From: an uncultured Novosphingobium sp.
GTDB taxonomy: Bacteria > Pseudomonadota > Alphaproteobacteria > Sphingomonadales > Sphingomonadaceae
DNA length: 10,695 nucleotides
Assembly (NCBI GenBank): GCA_937860195.1
Contig: CALMBN010000223.1
Coordinates: 1 to 10,695, forward strand
Reading direction: 5' to 3'
The translations under genes and the position numbers were made by a program. Shown here piece after piece: positions 1 to 6,949 of the stretch. The notes beneath the pieces are model-generated. The model searched no databases. It saw only the letters and a program-made list of their open reading frames with translations, and was not told the origin of the DNA. Each line of letters opens with the position of its first letter. The stretch's first letter is position 1.

Positions 1-1
1 G

Positions 2-538
2 CGCTTCTTCCCTGCACAGAACTCTCCTGTCTCCGAAGTGTATGCTAAAGTGCTGCTCTGCGAACTGGCAGAAACCGGGGTGCCGGTCCTGGCGACTCCG
101 CTCGGCGATCTGCCCGGCAACTTTGAGCAATTGGGAGCCACCCAATCCAACGTCGGGCGGATGAAAGCTGGCGGGGTCAAGGTCTCGCTCGGCGCGTTCT
201 TCGATCAGCCGCGTTATGCGCCGCAGTATGCCGGGAACATGGTGGCGCTGAGCAAGGTGCCGGGGGCCAGTGGGCTGACCTGGAATCAGGCCTTCGCCGC
301 GATCACTTCTGGACCGGCTGAAGCGATGGGGCTGGGAGAAAAGCTCGGGAGTCTCCGCCCCGGCCGGGTCGGCGATGTGGTGATCTGGGATGGCGATCCG
401 CTCGAGCTGAGCTCGGGCGTGGTCATGGTGTTCATTGACGGGGTCGAACAACCGCTGAAGGATCACCAGACCCGGCTGCGTGATCGTTACAAGGGTTCGC
501 CGACTGAAGGGGCATTGCCCAAGGCCTACGATTGGTAG
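2..538 (+). CDS. Amidohydrolase-family protein, C-terminal part (5' partial)
   Basis: The reading frame is open to the left edge and ends at TAG 536-538, so only the C-terminal ~178 residues are visible; a GTG at 38 is probably an internal codon. The visible part resembles the end of imidazolonepropionase-like amidohydrolases, a TIM-barrel metal-hydrolase superfamily. Supporting segments are VPVLATPLGDLPGNFEQLGA, a following ATQSNVGRMKAGGVKV stretch, a helix with AFAAITSGPAEAMGLGEKLG, and the closing beta-sandwich LRPGRVGDVVIWDGDPLEL. The last is the typical 'G..ADlvvwdgdPle' strand of this family. The usual catalytic Asp on strand 8 (T/SD-G) is not evident: the equivalent stretch reads VSLGAFFDQPRYAPQYAGN, as in a divergent subgroup of the family. 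The HxH metal motif would lie upstream, outside the window. Substrate unknown. The first ~20 residues do not match the pattern I expect and their DNA is AT-richer (see findings). Confidence 0.8.
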   Translation, partial: RFFPAQNSPVSEVYAKVLLCELAETGVPVLATPLGDLPGNFEQLGATQSNVGRMKAGGVKVSLGAFFDQPRYAPQYAGNMVALSKVPGASGLTWNQAFAAITSGPAEAMGLGEKLGSLRPGRVGDVVIWDGDPLELSSGVVMVFIDGVEQPLKDHQTRLRDRYKGSPTEGALPKAYDW

Positions 539-548
539 CTGGTGCTAG

Positions 549-570
549 CCCCTCCCTTGAAGGGTAGGGG
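549..570. repeat. GC-rich hairpin, REP-like or terminator-like
   Basis: The 22 bases from 549 to 570 form a near-perfect stem: CCCCT (549-553) and CCCT (554-557) pair with AGGG (561-564) and AGGGG (566-570), with a 3-base loop and one bulged T at 565. It starts 10 bases after the amidohydrolase stop. No T-run follows, so it is not a classical rho-independent terminator. Short CCCCTCCC...GGGAGGGG palindromes between genes are, from memory, common in sphingomonad genomes. It may be such a repeat, or it may protect or end the upstream transcript. Confidence 0.55.
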
Positions 571-588
571 AGATTGAGGGGAGGATTG
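566..588 (+). promoter_or_regulatory. Ribosome binding site inside a short imperfect tandem repeat
   Basis: AGGGGAGATTG (566-576) is followed directly by AGGGGAGGATTG (577-588), the same unit with one extra G. The second copy holds a strong Shine-Dalgarno (GGAGG 580-584) five bases before the ATG at 590, which fixes the NnrU start. The first copy shares its 5' bases with the right arm of the 549-570 hairpin. Confidence 0.65.
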
Positions 589-589
589 T

Positions 590-1279
590 ATGACACCGGA
601 ACTCACCAATCTGATCGCTGCGTCGACTGCCTTTGTCGGCACCCATTTCGCGCTGTCGCACCCGCTCCGTGCGCCGTTGGCGCGGGCCACGGGAGAGAAG
701 GCGTTCCCCGCGCTTTATTCGCTGTTCGCTTTGGCCACTTTCGGCTGGATGGTCATGGCCTTTCGCGCAGTTGGCAATGAAGGGTCGCTGCTCTGGTATG
801 GCGGCAGTGATGTAACCTGGGCGGTCGCCACGATAGTCATGCTGATCGCCTCGGTGTTGCTGGTCGGATCGTTCATCGGCAATCCGGCGATGCCTGCCCC
901 CGGCGCAGCCACGCTCGCAACCAAAGCCCCGCACGGCGTGTTTCATGTCACCCGCCACCCGATGATGTGGTCCTTCGCGTTGTGGGCAGTAGTCCACGTG
1001 CTGGTCAACCCCAGTCCGCGGGTGGTCGTGCTCAGCCTTGCGGTGGCGTTCCTGGCCCTGGCCGGGTCGCACATGCAGGACCGCAAGAAGCAGGTGCTGA
1101 TGGGCGCGGCGTGGCAGGGCTGGGAGGCCCGGACCAGCTACTGGCCAAAACTGAGCGCGCTGGGCAAGGCTGGAATGGTGCCTTGGCTGGGCGGGATCGC
1201 ACTATGGCTTGCCGCAACCTGGGTCCACGGATGGCTGATTTTTATGATCCCCGCGGGCGTGTGGCGGTGGGTTGGCTAA
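590..1279 (+). CDS. NnrU-family integral membrane protein
   Basis: A 229-residue protein with about six hydrophobic segments: roughly 5-25, 40-61, 74-96, 126-140, 144-161 and 197-222. It matches the NnrU family (Pfam NnrU). The N-terminal HFALSHPLRAPL with following FPALYSLFALATFGWM, and the central HGVFHVTRHPMMWSFALW (RHP at 122-124), are the clearest family blocks. NnrU was named for a role in nitrite/NO reductase expression in Rhodobacter. Plant and cyanobacterial relatives include the heme-containing zeta-carotene isomerase Z-ISO, so a heme- or isoprenoid-linked role is possible but not shown. The RHPxxW motif also resembles PEMT/ICMT membrane methyltransferases. The start is set by the strong RBS at 578-585. 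It converges on the small gene at 1289-1582 with 9 bases between stops. Family assignment is firm; function is not. Confidence 0.85.
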   Translation: MTPELTNLIAASTAFVGTHFALSHPLRAPLARATGEKAFPALYSLFALATFGWMVMAFRAVGNEGSLLWYGGSDVTWAVATIVMLIASVLLVGSFIGNPAMPAPGAATLATKAPHGVFHVTRHPMMWSFALWAVVHVLVNPSPRVVVLSLAVAFLALAGSHMQDRKKQVLMGAAWQGWEARTSYWPKLSALGKAGMVPWLGGIALWLAATWVHGWLIFMIPAGVWRWVG

Positions 1280-1288
1280 GGGCCAGTT

Positions 1289-1582
1289 TTACTTTGGCTG
1301 CACTTTGGATGGACCAGACCAATCGATATACGCGGAAACTGCTGCGGCGCTCGCCCCTACCGATGCGACAAGGAGTGTCAGCACCGCATAGACAATCTGA
1401 TAGGGCTTCAGATCGAAAGTCTTTCTTACAGCGATTGGCTTTCCGTCCCAATGAAGTTCACCGTTGGAGCCAACTCCAAGATAGGATAACCCTTCTAGCG
1501 AGACTGGCCGCACGCCCGTAGGCCAGTGGCTTGGCGCATCACTGCCCGGCACTTGTGCAGGATGGTCTGGAATTTCATCCAT
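1289..1582 (-). CDS. Small single-TM protein of unknown function, coupled to dxs
   Basis: A 97-residue protein with a soluble N-terminal part and one predicted membrane helix (about 62-84, YQIVYAVLTLLVASVGASAA) close to a short C-terminal tail ending IDWSGPSKVQPK. The middle reads GVGSNGELHWDGKPIAVRK. I recall a similar 'DG.LyWDGKPv..r' block before a single TM helix in many uncharacterised proteobacterial proteins, but no function is known to me. An in-frame TTG at 1585 would add one residue. I prefer ATG 1582-1580, because it shares one base with the dxs stop (TGATG, 1584-1580), a usual translational-coupling arrangement. Base composition is unlike its neighbours: 93 of 180 G/C over 1321-1500 (52%) against 41 of 60 in a dxs line (2041-2100). 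It may be a recent arrival. It ends at TAA 1291-1289, 9 bases from the stop of the NnrU gene. Confidence 0.7.
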   Translation of the reverse strand: MDEIPDHPAQVPGSDAPSHWPTGVRPVSLEGLSYLGVGSNGELHWDGKPIAVRKTFDLKPYQIVYAVLTLLVASVGASAAAVSAYIDWSGPSKVQPK

Positions 1583-3504
1583 CAAGCCCGCGCCTCTTCC
1601 ACCCCGGCACTGTTATGCCGCAGCGCTTTCAACACGCTATCAACGATCCCGCCCGCGTTCAACCCGGCGGCATCGTACTGCTTGTCCGGGGCATCGTGGT
1701 CCTGGAACACATCGGGCAGGCGCAGGGTGCGGATTTTGAGGCCGGCATCGGTCAGGCCTTCGTCGCTGGCCATGGTCAGCACGTGCGCGCCAAGCCCGCC
1801 GATGCTGCCTTCCTCGACGGTTACCACAACCTCATGGCTGGTCATCAGTTGCCGGATCAGATCGGTGTCGAGCGGCTTGGCAAAGCGCAGGTCGGCGACC
1901 GTGGTCGACAGCCCCTTGGCCTCAAGCTGATCGGCCGCTTTCAGCGCTTCGGCCAGCCGCGTGCCGAGCGAGAGGATCGCGACCTTGCTGCCGTGCTTGA
2001 CGATCCGGCCCTTGCCGATCTCCAGCGCCACCGGAACTTCCGGCATTTCCACGCCGGTGCCGTTGCCGCGCGGATAGCGAAATGCGATCGGGCCGCTGTC
2101 ATGGAGCGCGGCGGTATAGGTCATGTGGACCAGTTCGGCCTCGTCCGCCGCAGCCATCACGACCAGATTGGGCAGGGTGGAAAGATATGTGATATCAAAC
2201 GAACCGGCATGGGTTGCGCCGTCGGCCCCGACAAGGCCCGCCCGGTCAATTGCAAAGCGCACCGGCAGGTTCTGGATCGCGACATCGTGCACCACCTGAT
2301 CGAAGGCGCGCTGGAGGAATGTTGAATAGATTGCGCAGAACGGCCGCATTCCTTGCGCAGCGAGTCCTGCCGCAAAGGTCACCCCGTGCTGTTCGGCAAT
2401 CCCGACATCAAAGGTTCGCTCCGGGTGGGCCGCTGCGAATTTGTCCAAACCGGTGCCGCTGGGCATCGCGGCAGTGATCGCACAGATCCTGGGGTCAGTG
2501 TTGGCCAGTTTGGCAAGGGTTTCGCCAAACACGTTCTGATAGGCGGGAGCCTTGGCGGCGCTTTTGACCTGCTCCCCGGTGATCACATCGAACTTCTGCA
2601 CGCCGTGATACTTGTCGGCGCTGGCCTCGGCCGGGCCATAGCCCTTGCCCTTTTGAGTCACGACATGGATCAGGCATGGGCCTTCGGCGGCATCGCGGAC
2701 GTTTTCCAGCACCGGAACCAGCTGGTCGAGGTTATGGCCATCGATCGGGCCGACATAGTAAAAGCCCAGCTCTTCAAACAGCGTCCCGCCCATCGCCATC
2801 CCGCGGGCGAACTCATCGGTCTTTTTGGCGGCGCGGTGAAGCGGCTCGGGCAATTTGCGTGACAGGCGCCGGGCAATCTCGCGCAGTTCCAGGAACGGGC
2901 GCGATGACACCAGCCGCGCCAGATAGGCTGACAGTCCACCCACCGGCGGCGCGATCGACATGTCGTTGTCGTTGAGGATCACCACCAGCCGGCTGCCGGC
3001 CTCGGCAGCGTTGTTCATCGCTTCATAGGCCATCCCGGCGCTCATCGCGCCGTCACCGATCACCGCGATTCCCTTGCCCGGTTGGCCTTGCAGCTTGTTC
3101 GCAATCGCAAAGCCAAGCGCAGCTGAGATCGAGGTCGAGCTGTGCGCCGCGCCGAACGGATCATATTCGCTTTCACTGCGCTTGGTGAAGCCCGACAGGC
3201 CCCCGCCGGTCCGCAGTGTGCGAATCCGGTCCCGCCGTCCGGTCAGGATCTTGTGGGGATAGGCCTGATGACCGACATCCCAGATCAGCCGGTCATCGGG
3301 GGTGTTGAAGACATAGTGGATCGCCACGGTCAGTTCGACCACGCCCAGGCCAGAGCCGAGGTGGCCCCCGGTTGAGCCAACCGCGGAGATCATTTCGCTG
3401 CGCAATTCATCGGCCAGCTGGCGCAGCTGGCCCGGCGCAAGACGGCGCAAATCGGCGGGAACATCGACAGTGTCGAGCAGCGGCGTTGCCGGATCGGAAC
3501 TCAT
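1582..3504 (-). CDS. dxs: 1-deoxy-D-xylulose-5-phosphate synthase
   Basis: A cytoplasmic thiamine-diphosphate enzyme. It condenses pyruvate with glyceraldehyde 3-phosphate to DXP, the first step of the MEP isoprenoid pathway and a source for thiamine and pyridoxal synthesis. At 640 residues it has the usual full length. Visible landmarks: GGHLGSGLG (46-54, with His48), the ThDP/Mg motif GDG (150-152) through NDN (178-180), VGPIDGHN (251-258), the catalytic Glu in GIAEQHG (Glu371), and [15 protein letters not shown] (420-434) with Asp428 and His432. These correspond to E. coli His49, Glu370, Asp427 and His431. The start ATG 3504-3502 gives [13 protein letters not shown], the N-terminus usual for sphingomonads. 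It is divergent from the VOC gene with 84 bases between the two starts. Its TGA overlaps the ATG of the small membrane gene by one base. Confidence 0.98.
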   Translation of the reverse strand: MSSDPATPLLDTVDVPADLRRLAPGQLRQLADELRSEMISAVGSTGGHLGSGLGVVELTVAIHYVFNTPDDRLIWDVGHQAYPHKILTGRRDRIRTLRTGGGLSGFTKRSESEYDPFGAAHSSTSISAALGFAIANKLQGQPGKGIAVIGDGAMSAGMAYEAMNNAAEAGSRLVVILNDNDMSIAPPVGGLSAYLARLVSSRPFLELREIARRLSRKLPEPLHRAAKKTDEFARGMAMGGTLFEELGFYYVGPIDGHNLDQLVPVLENVRDAAEGPCLIHVVTQKGKGYGPAEASADKYHGVQKFDVITGEQVKSAAKAPAYQNVFGETLAKLANTDPRICAITAAMPSGTGLDKFAAAHPERTFDVGIAEQHGVTFAAGLAAQGMRPFCAIYSTFLQRAFDQVVHDVAIQNLPVRFAIDRAGLVGADGATHAGSFDITYLSTLPNLVVMAAADEAELVHMTYTAALHDSGPIAFRYPRGNGTGVEMPEVPVALEIGKGRIVKHGSKVAILSLGTRLAEALKAADQLEAKGLSTTVADLRFAKPLDTDLIRQLMTSHEVVVTVEEGSIGGLGAHVLTMASDEGLTDAGLKIRTLRLPDVFQDHDAPDKQYDAAGLNAGGIVDSVLKALRHNSAGVEEARA

Positions 3505-3588
3505 GGCTTCAGGCCTTACACTTTGGTTTCAATTGTGTCGATTGAGTCTAACGTGCAGGATCGATCAAGGCCCAAGGGAGTCAGACCA
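3505..3588. promoter_or_regulatory. Divergent intergenic region between dxs and the VOC gene
   Basis: These 84 bases must hold the promoter(s) for dxs leftward and the VOC-GNAT pair rightward. The part from 3521 to 3556 is visibly AT-richer than the coding DNA around it. A purine-rich AAGGGAG at 3574-3580 lies 8 bases before ATG 3589 and is a good RBS for the VOC gene. A weak rightward promoter could be TTGGTT (3524-3529) with TCTAAC (3547-3552). I could not pick a convincing leftward promoter for dxs. Confidence 0.35.
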
Positions 3589-3975
3589 ATGTCATTGCCT
3601 GCCAATGCACCGCCGGTGTGCTTCGTGCTGACCGGTGACAGGGCCAAAAGCCTGCCGTTTTACCGGGACGTATTGGGGCTGCGTGTGCTGGGCGAGGACA
3701 GCCATGCCGCGACGTTCGATGTGGGCAATCGCACCCCGATGCGGCTCACCGACTTTCCCGGGCACAAGGGTGCCGGCCATACCGTGCTCGGCTGGCACGT
3801 CGCCGATATTCGCGCCGCGATGGTGCCGCTAAAAGCCAAGGGGGTTGTGTTCCAGATATTCGAAGGCTTTGGGCAAGACCCTGACGGGGTCTGGGCCTCA
3901 CCCGACGGCGGCGTAAAGATCGTATGGTTCCTCGATCCGGATGGAAACGGGCTAAGCCTGACCCAGTTCGGATAA
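3589..3975 (+). CDS. VOC superfamily (glyoxalase/dioxygenase-fold) protein
   Basis: A 128-residue, single-module cytoplasmic protein of the vicinal-oxygen-chelate fold. The first beta-alpha-beta unit is PPVCFVLTGDRAKSLPFYRD followed by VLGLRVLGED (9-37), and the second half begins at AGHTVLGWHVADI (62-74). It ends with the family signature FLDPDGNGLSLTQFG (114-128). The usual metal ligands look altered: there is no His at the start of strand 1 (CFVLTGD), and the final Glu expected after DPDGN is Ser (GLSLTQ). It may therefore bind a ligand without the classical metal site. Substrate unknown. The start at ATG 3589 is chosen because AAGGGAG (3574-3580) sits 8 bases upstream; a TTG at 3523 would add 22 unlikely residues. 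It ends 13 bases before the GNAT gene, so the two are probably cotranscribed. Confidence 0.85.
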   Translation: MSLPANAPPVCFVLTGDRAKSLPFYRDVLGLRVLGEDSHAATFDVGNRTPMRLTDFPGHKGAGHTVLGWHVADIRAAMVPLKAKGVVFQIFEGFGQDPDGVWASPDGGVKIVWFLDPDGNGLSLTQFG

Positions 3976-3988
3976 TGGTGCGGCCACG

Positions 3989-4516
3989 ATGATAGCGATT
4001 CGCCTGGCCACGGATGCCGACCTCCCCGTCCTGCGCGCAATCATGGAGGATGCGATTGCCCAGCTTCAGGCCGGCTTTCTCTCGCCGCGAGAAATCGAAT
4101 CGAGCCGCGCGCTGATGGGACTTGATCGTCAGCTGGTTGCCGATCAGACCTATTTCATAGCCGAGATTGGCGGCAAGGCGGCTGGCTGCGGCGGCTGGAG
4201 CAAGCGCGCCACGCTCTACGGCAGCGATTCCAGCGAGGGCCTGCGGGAACCGCGCCTGCTCGACCCTGAACACGAAGCTGCGCGAATCCGGGCGATGTAT
4301 ACCAGTCCGCACTTCGCGCGCCGCGGGGTGGGCCGGGCCGTGCTGGAGCATTGCGAAAACGCGGCCCGCGCAGCCGGTTTTGCCCGGGCCGAACTGATGG
4401 CGACGCTGGCTGGAGAACCGCTTTACCGGATCACGGGCTATCAGCTGATCGAGGAGATCCACGACGACCGGGGCGGTGTGCCGGTGCCGATGAAGCGGAT
4501 GGGCAAAGCGCTCTAG
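3989..4516 (+). CDS. GNAT-family N-acetyltransferase
   Basis: A 175-residue protein with the GNAT fold, which transfers an acetyl group from acetyl-CoA to an amine on a protein, antibiotic or metabolite. The N-terminal strand-loop is IAIRLATDADLPVLRAIMED (2-21). Strand 3 (YFIAEIGGKAAGCGGW, 55-70) leads to RIRAMYTSPHFARRGVGRAVLEHCE, which carries the acetyl-CoA pyrophosphate loop R-R-G-V-G-R (111-116). The last strand and helix (AELMATLAGEPLYRITGYQL, 134-153) are also typical. The acceptor cannot be read from the sequence. It starts 13 bases after the VOC stop with only a weak RBS, which suggests coupling. It converges on the Fur-family gene with 4 bases between stops. Confidence 0.88.
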   Translation: MIAIRLATDADLPVLRAIMEDAIAQLQAGFLSPREIESSRALMGLDRQLVADQTYFIAEIGGKAAGCGGWSKRATLYGSDSSEGLREPRLLDPEHEAARIRAMYTSPHFARRGVGRAVLEHCENAARAAGFARAELMATLAGEPLYRITGYQLIEEIHDDRGGVPVPMKRMGKAL

Positions 4517-4520
4517 TCGG

Positions 4521-4988
4521 TCAGCTGCACTCCGCGCATACCCCGCGCAATTCGACCACCGGGCGGATATCGGCAAACCCGGCTCTGCGTGCTGCCTCGA
4601 CCAGTGCGCCGGTCAGGCCATCGTCGTCCAGGTGGGTCGCCCGCCCGCACGAATCGCAGATCAGGAAAATGCAGTCGTGGCGGCAGCCCGGGTGCGGGTT
4701 GGCGATATAGGCGTTGGCGCTCTCAATCCGGCGGGCGAGGTTGCTGGCCACGAACAGATCGAGGATCCGGTAAACCGAATTGGCTGCGACCCGTTTGCCG
4801 CGCGCATTGGAAACGTCCTCGGCAATGTCATAGGCCGAAGCCGGACGCGACCGCGCAGCCAGCGCTTCAAAAACCTCGGCGCGCATTCCGGTCCATTGCT
4901 CACCGGCCTCGATCAGGGCTTTGGCGGCTTCCTCGATCAGGCTTTGCCCGGTCGGTTCGTGATGATGGTGTTGATGTGCACTGGCCAT
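4521..4988 (-). CDS. zur: Fur-family metal-responsive repressor, Zur-like
   Basis: A 155-residue DNA-binding regulator of the Fur family. Residues 12-90 form the winged-helix domain, with the recognition region in AEDVSNARGKRVAANSVYRI (56-75) and the hinge RRIESANAYI (86-95). The dimerisation domain holds the structural zinc site: CDSCG (Cys111, Cys114) and CAEC (Cys151, Cys154). A possible sensing site is HPGCRHDC (99-106). The ESANAYI-HPG-RHDCIF pattern fits Zur better than Fur, Mur or PerR, but the sub-type is an inference. If it is Zur, it represses zinc-uptake genes when zinc is replete. The N-terminus MASAHQHHHHEPT is His-rich and could bind metal. The gene follows the 63-aa protein by 38 bases and may have its own promoter there (4995-5023). 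No zinc transporter gene is in the window. Confidence 0.85.
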   Translation of the reverse strand: MASAHQHHHHEPTGQSLIEEAAKALIEAGEQWTGMRAEVFEALAARSRPASAYDIAEDVSNARGKRVAANSVYRILDLFVASNLARRIESANAYIANPHPGCRHDCIFLICDSCGRATHLDDDGLTGALVEAARRAGFADIRPVVELRGVCAECS

Positions 4989-4994
4989 CGGCGG

Positions 4995-5023
4995 GATATA
5001 GGAGCCCGCGCTGCGAACGGCAA
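4995..5023 (-). promoter_or_regulatory. Candidate promoter of the Fur-family gene (possibly leaderless)
   Basis: Read on the minus strand, TTGCCG (5023-5018) is separated by exactly 17 bases from TATATC (5000-4995). Each hexamer matches the sigma70-type consensus at 4 of 6 positions. Transcription would begin about 6-7 bases downstream, at or next to the ATG (4988), leaving no room for an RBS; none is visible. It lies within the 38-base gap after the 63-aa gene. This is a pattern match only. Confidence 0.35.
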
Positions 5024-5026
5024 ATT

Positions 5027-5218
5027 TTAGCGCGAGCGGTCCTGAACCGGATCGACCAATGTCTGATCGGGCAGGACCGGTGCTGCGGTCGCCGAAGGGA
5101 TCACCTGACCCACCACCGGATTATCCGCGTGGCCGCTCATCGCGGCAGCAAGCAAGGCGGCACCGACAACGAAGCCGACGGCAAAGGAACGGTAAAGGTC
5201 GGCTTTGAACAGGCCCAT
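5027..5218 (-). CDS. Small membrane-anchored hypothetical protein (63 aa)
   Basis: A 63-residue protein. It has a short charged N-terminus (MGLFKADLYRS), one hydrophobic segment (about 12-28, FAVGFVVGAALLAAAMS) and a polar, proline-rich tail (NPVVGQVIPSATAAPVLPDQ). This fits a signal anchor or uncleaved signal peptide with the tail in the periplasm. I recall similar 'LFKADLYRxFxxGFxxGA' short proteins in sphingomonads, without known function. No strong RBS precedes ATG 5218. It lies between purH (134 bases upstream, with a hairpin between) and the Fur-family gene (38 bases downstream). The layout suggests either its own promoter in 5219-5301 or read-through from purH. I am fairly sure it is a real gene. 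Confidence 0.6.
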   Translation of the reverse strand: MGLFKADLYRSFAVGFVVGAALLAAAMSGHADNPVVGQVIPSATAAPVLPDQTLVDPVQDRSR

Positions 5219-5301
5219 GTGGGAATCGCTTTGGCAAGAGTTTGGCTTGGCGCCCCTCGTGCAGAAAAGGGTCTTACCGTCCAGTGAATGCCAGGTTCAT
5301 T

Positions 5302-5346
5302 TTCGCTTCATCGCGGCGAAGTGGCAGGGTTTTGCGATGAAGTGAA
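5302..5346 (-). terminator. Hairpin just after purH, possible terminator or mRNA 3' stabiliser
   Basis: TTCGCTTCATCGC (5302-5314) pairs with GCGATGAAGTGAA (5334-5346). The core CTTCATCGC / GCGATGAAG is perfect over 9 bp, and four outer pairs (one G-T) extend it to 13, around a 19-base loop. On the minus strand it begins 6 bases after the purH TGA. The 3' arm is followed by AATGAACC rather than a T-run, so it is not a textbook intrinsic terminator. A competing smaller stem, TTCGC (5302-5306) with GCGAA (5316-5320), uses the same left arm. The rest of the gap (5219-5301) shows nothing I can assign. Confidence 0.45.
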
Positions 5347-5352
5347 TGGGGC

Positions 5353-6942
5353 TCAATGCCGGAAGTGCCGCATCCCGGTAAAGACCATTGCCAACCCGGC
5401 CTCATTGGCCGCCGCGATCACCTCGTCATCGCGGATCGAGCCGCCCGGCTGGATCACGGCGGTGGCCCCAGCCTCAGCGGCGGCGAGCAGCCCGTCGGCG
5501 AAGGGGAAGAACGCGTCGGAAGCGACTGCGCTGCCGAAGGTACGGGGCGCTGCCCAGCCGAACTTGGCGGCGGCCTCGGCGGCCTTCATCGCGGCGATCC
5601 GGCTCGAATCGCGACGGTTCATCTGGCCCGCGCCGATCCCGGCGGTGATCCCGTCCTTGGCATAGACAATTGCGTTTGACTTGACATGGCGAGCGACGGT
5701 CCAGGCGAACAGGCAGTCCTGCAATTCCTGTTCGCTCGGCGTGCGGCTGGTCACGACCTTGAGGTCGGCCTCGGTAATCGCGCCGTTGTCACGGGTCTGG
5801 ACGAGATAGCCACCGGCGATCTGCTTGACCTGCAAGCCACCTCGCCGCGGATCGGGCAGGTCACCGGTCAGCAGCAGGCGCAGGTTCTTCTTCTTCGCGA
5901 AGGCTGCCAGCGCAGCATTATCGGCTGAAGGTGCAACCACGACCTCTGTGAAGATTTCGCAGATCGCTTCTGCGGTCGGCCCATCAAGCGGCACATTGAC
6001 CGCGACAATCCCGCCGAAGGCCGAGACATCGTCGCAGGCCAGGGCCCCTTGCCACGCGCCGAGCAGGCTGGAGCCCTGCGCCACGCCGCAGGGGTTGGCA
6101 TGCTTTACGATCACGACCGCCGGGCTCTGCCCGCGGAACTCGGCGCACAGTTCCAGCGCGGCATCGGCATCGGCCAGATTGTTGTAGCTAAGCTCTTTGC
6201 CCTGCACCTGCCGAGCCTGCGCTATGCCTTGGCCGTGTGGGCCCTTGGGCAGATAGAGTGCGGCGCGCTGGTGCGGATTCTCGCCATAGCGCAGCTCTTG
6301 CTGGCGCGCGCCCATCACCGCGAGGGTTTCAGGGAACAGTTGCTGCTGGTCGGCAAATGCGAACCATTGGCTGATCATCGCGTCATAGCTGGCAGTCGCA
6401 GCAAAGGCCCGCGCAGCCATCAGCTTGCGGAAGTCATAGCCGGTCGCGCCGTCTCTGGCCGCCAGTTCAGCCAGGAGGCCGGGATAGTCGGCCGGATCGG
6501 TCAGGATGGTGACATAGGCATGGTTCTTGGCTGCCGAGCGGACCATAGATGGCCCGCCGATGTCGATGTTTTCAATGATCTCGTCGCGGGCCGCGCCCTT
6601 CATCACGGTCGCTTCGAACGGGTAGAGGTTGACCACCACCAGATCGATCGCCGCAATGGCATGGTCGGCCATCGCCTGGGCGTGCGCGGGATTATCGCGC
6701 ACTGCGAGCAAGCCGCCGTGGACCTTTGGGTGGAGCGTCTTGACCCGCCCGTCCATCATTTCAGGAAAGCCGGTCAGCTCGGAAATATCCATGACCGCAA
6801 GGCCCGCATCGCGCAGCGCCTTTGCTGTCCCGCCGGTCGATACCAGCTCGACTCCGCGTGCAGAAAGGGCCTGACCAAGCTCGACCAGCCCGGCCTTGTC
6901 GGACACCGAAAGCAGCGCCCGGCGAATCGTTACGTCAGTCAC
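5353..6942 (-). CDS. purH: Bifunctional AICAR transformylase / IMP cyclohydrolase
   Basis: A 529-residue cytoplasmic enzyme that carries out the last two steps of purine synthesis: formylation of AICAR by 10-formyl-THF, then ring closure to IMP. The N-terminal IMP cyclohydrolase (MGS-like) domain covers about 1-195, with LVSTGGTA (33-40), [13 protein letters not shown] (65-77) and VVNLYPF (103-109). The transformylase domain follows, with RYGENPHQ (218-225), the catalytic KHANPCG (Lys280, His281), [10 protein letters not shown] (307-316) and the C-terminal [13 protein letters not shown] block. Length and both active sites are normal. The start codon is GTG (6942-6940), 7 bases after the stop of the heparinase-like gene, with no clear RBS, so translation probably depends on the upstream gene. 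A hairpin follows the stop. Confidence 0.98.
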   Translation of the reverse strand: MTDVTIRRALLSVSDKAGLVELGQALSARGVELVSTGGTAKALRDAGLAVMDISELTGFPEMMDGRVKTLHPKVHGGLLAVRDNPAHAQAMADHAIAAIDLVVVNLYPFEATVMKGAARDEIIENIDIGGPSMVRSAAKNHAYVTILTDPADYPGLLAELAARDGATGYDFRKLMAARAFAATASYDAMISQWFAFADQQQLFPETLAVMGARQQELRYGENPHQRAALYLPKGPHGQGIAQARQVQGKELSYNNLADADAALELCAEFRGQSPAVVIVKHANPCGVAQGSSLLGAWQGALACDDVSAFGGIVAVNVPLDGPTAEAICEIFTEVVVAPSADNAALAAFAKKKNLRLLLTGDLPDPRRGGLQVKQIAGGYLVQTRDNGAITEADLKVVTSRTPSEQELQDCLFAWTVARHVKSNAIVYAKDGITAGIGAGQMNRRDSSRIAAMKAAEAAAKFGWAAPRTFGSAVASDAFFPFADGLLAAAEAGATAVIQPGGSIRDDEVIAAANEAGLAMVFTGMRHFRH

Positions 6943-6949
6943 GTGAAGT

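Noticed and set aside
1531..2325. A 264-codon open frame on the plus strand
   Set aside because: It is antisense to dxs, whose catalytic residues are intact.
3523..3588. An upstream TTG start extending the VOC protein by 22 residues
   Set aside because: It has no RBS, and the extra residues fall in the AT-richer intergenic region. ATG 3589 has a good RBS at 3574-3580 and gives the usual family length.
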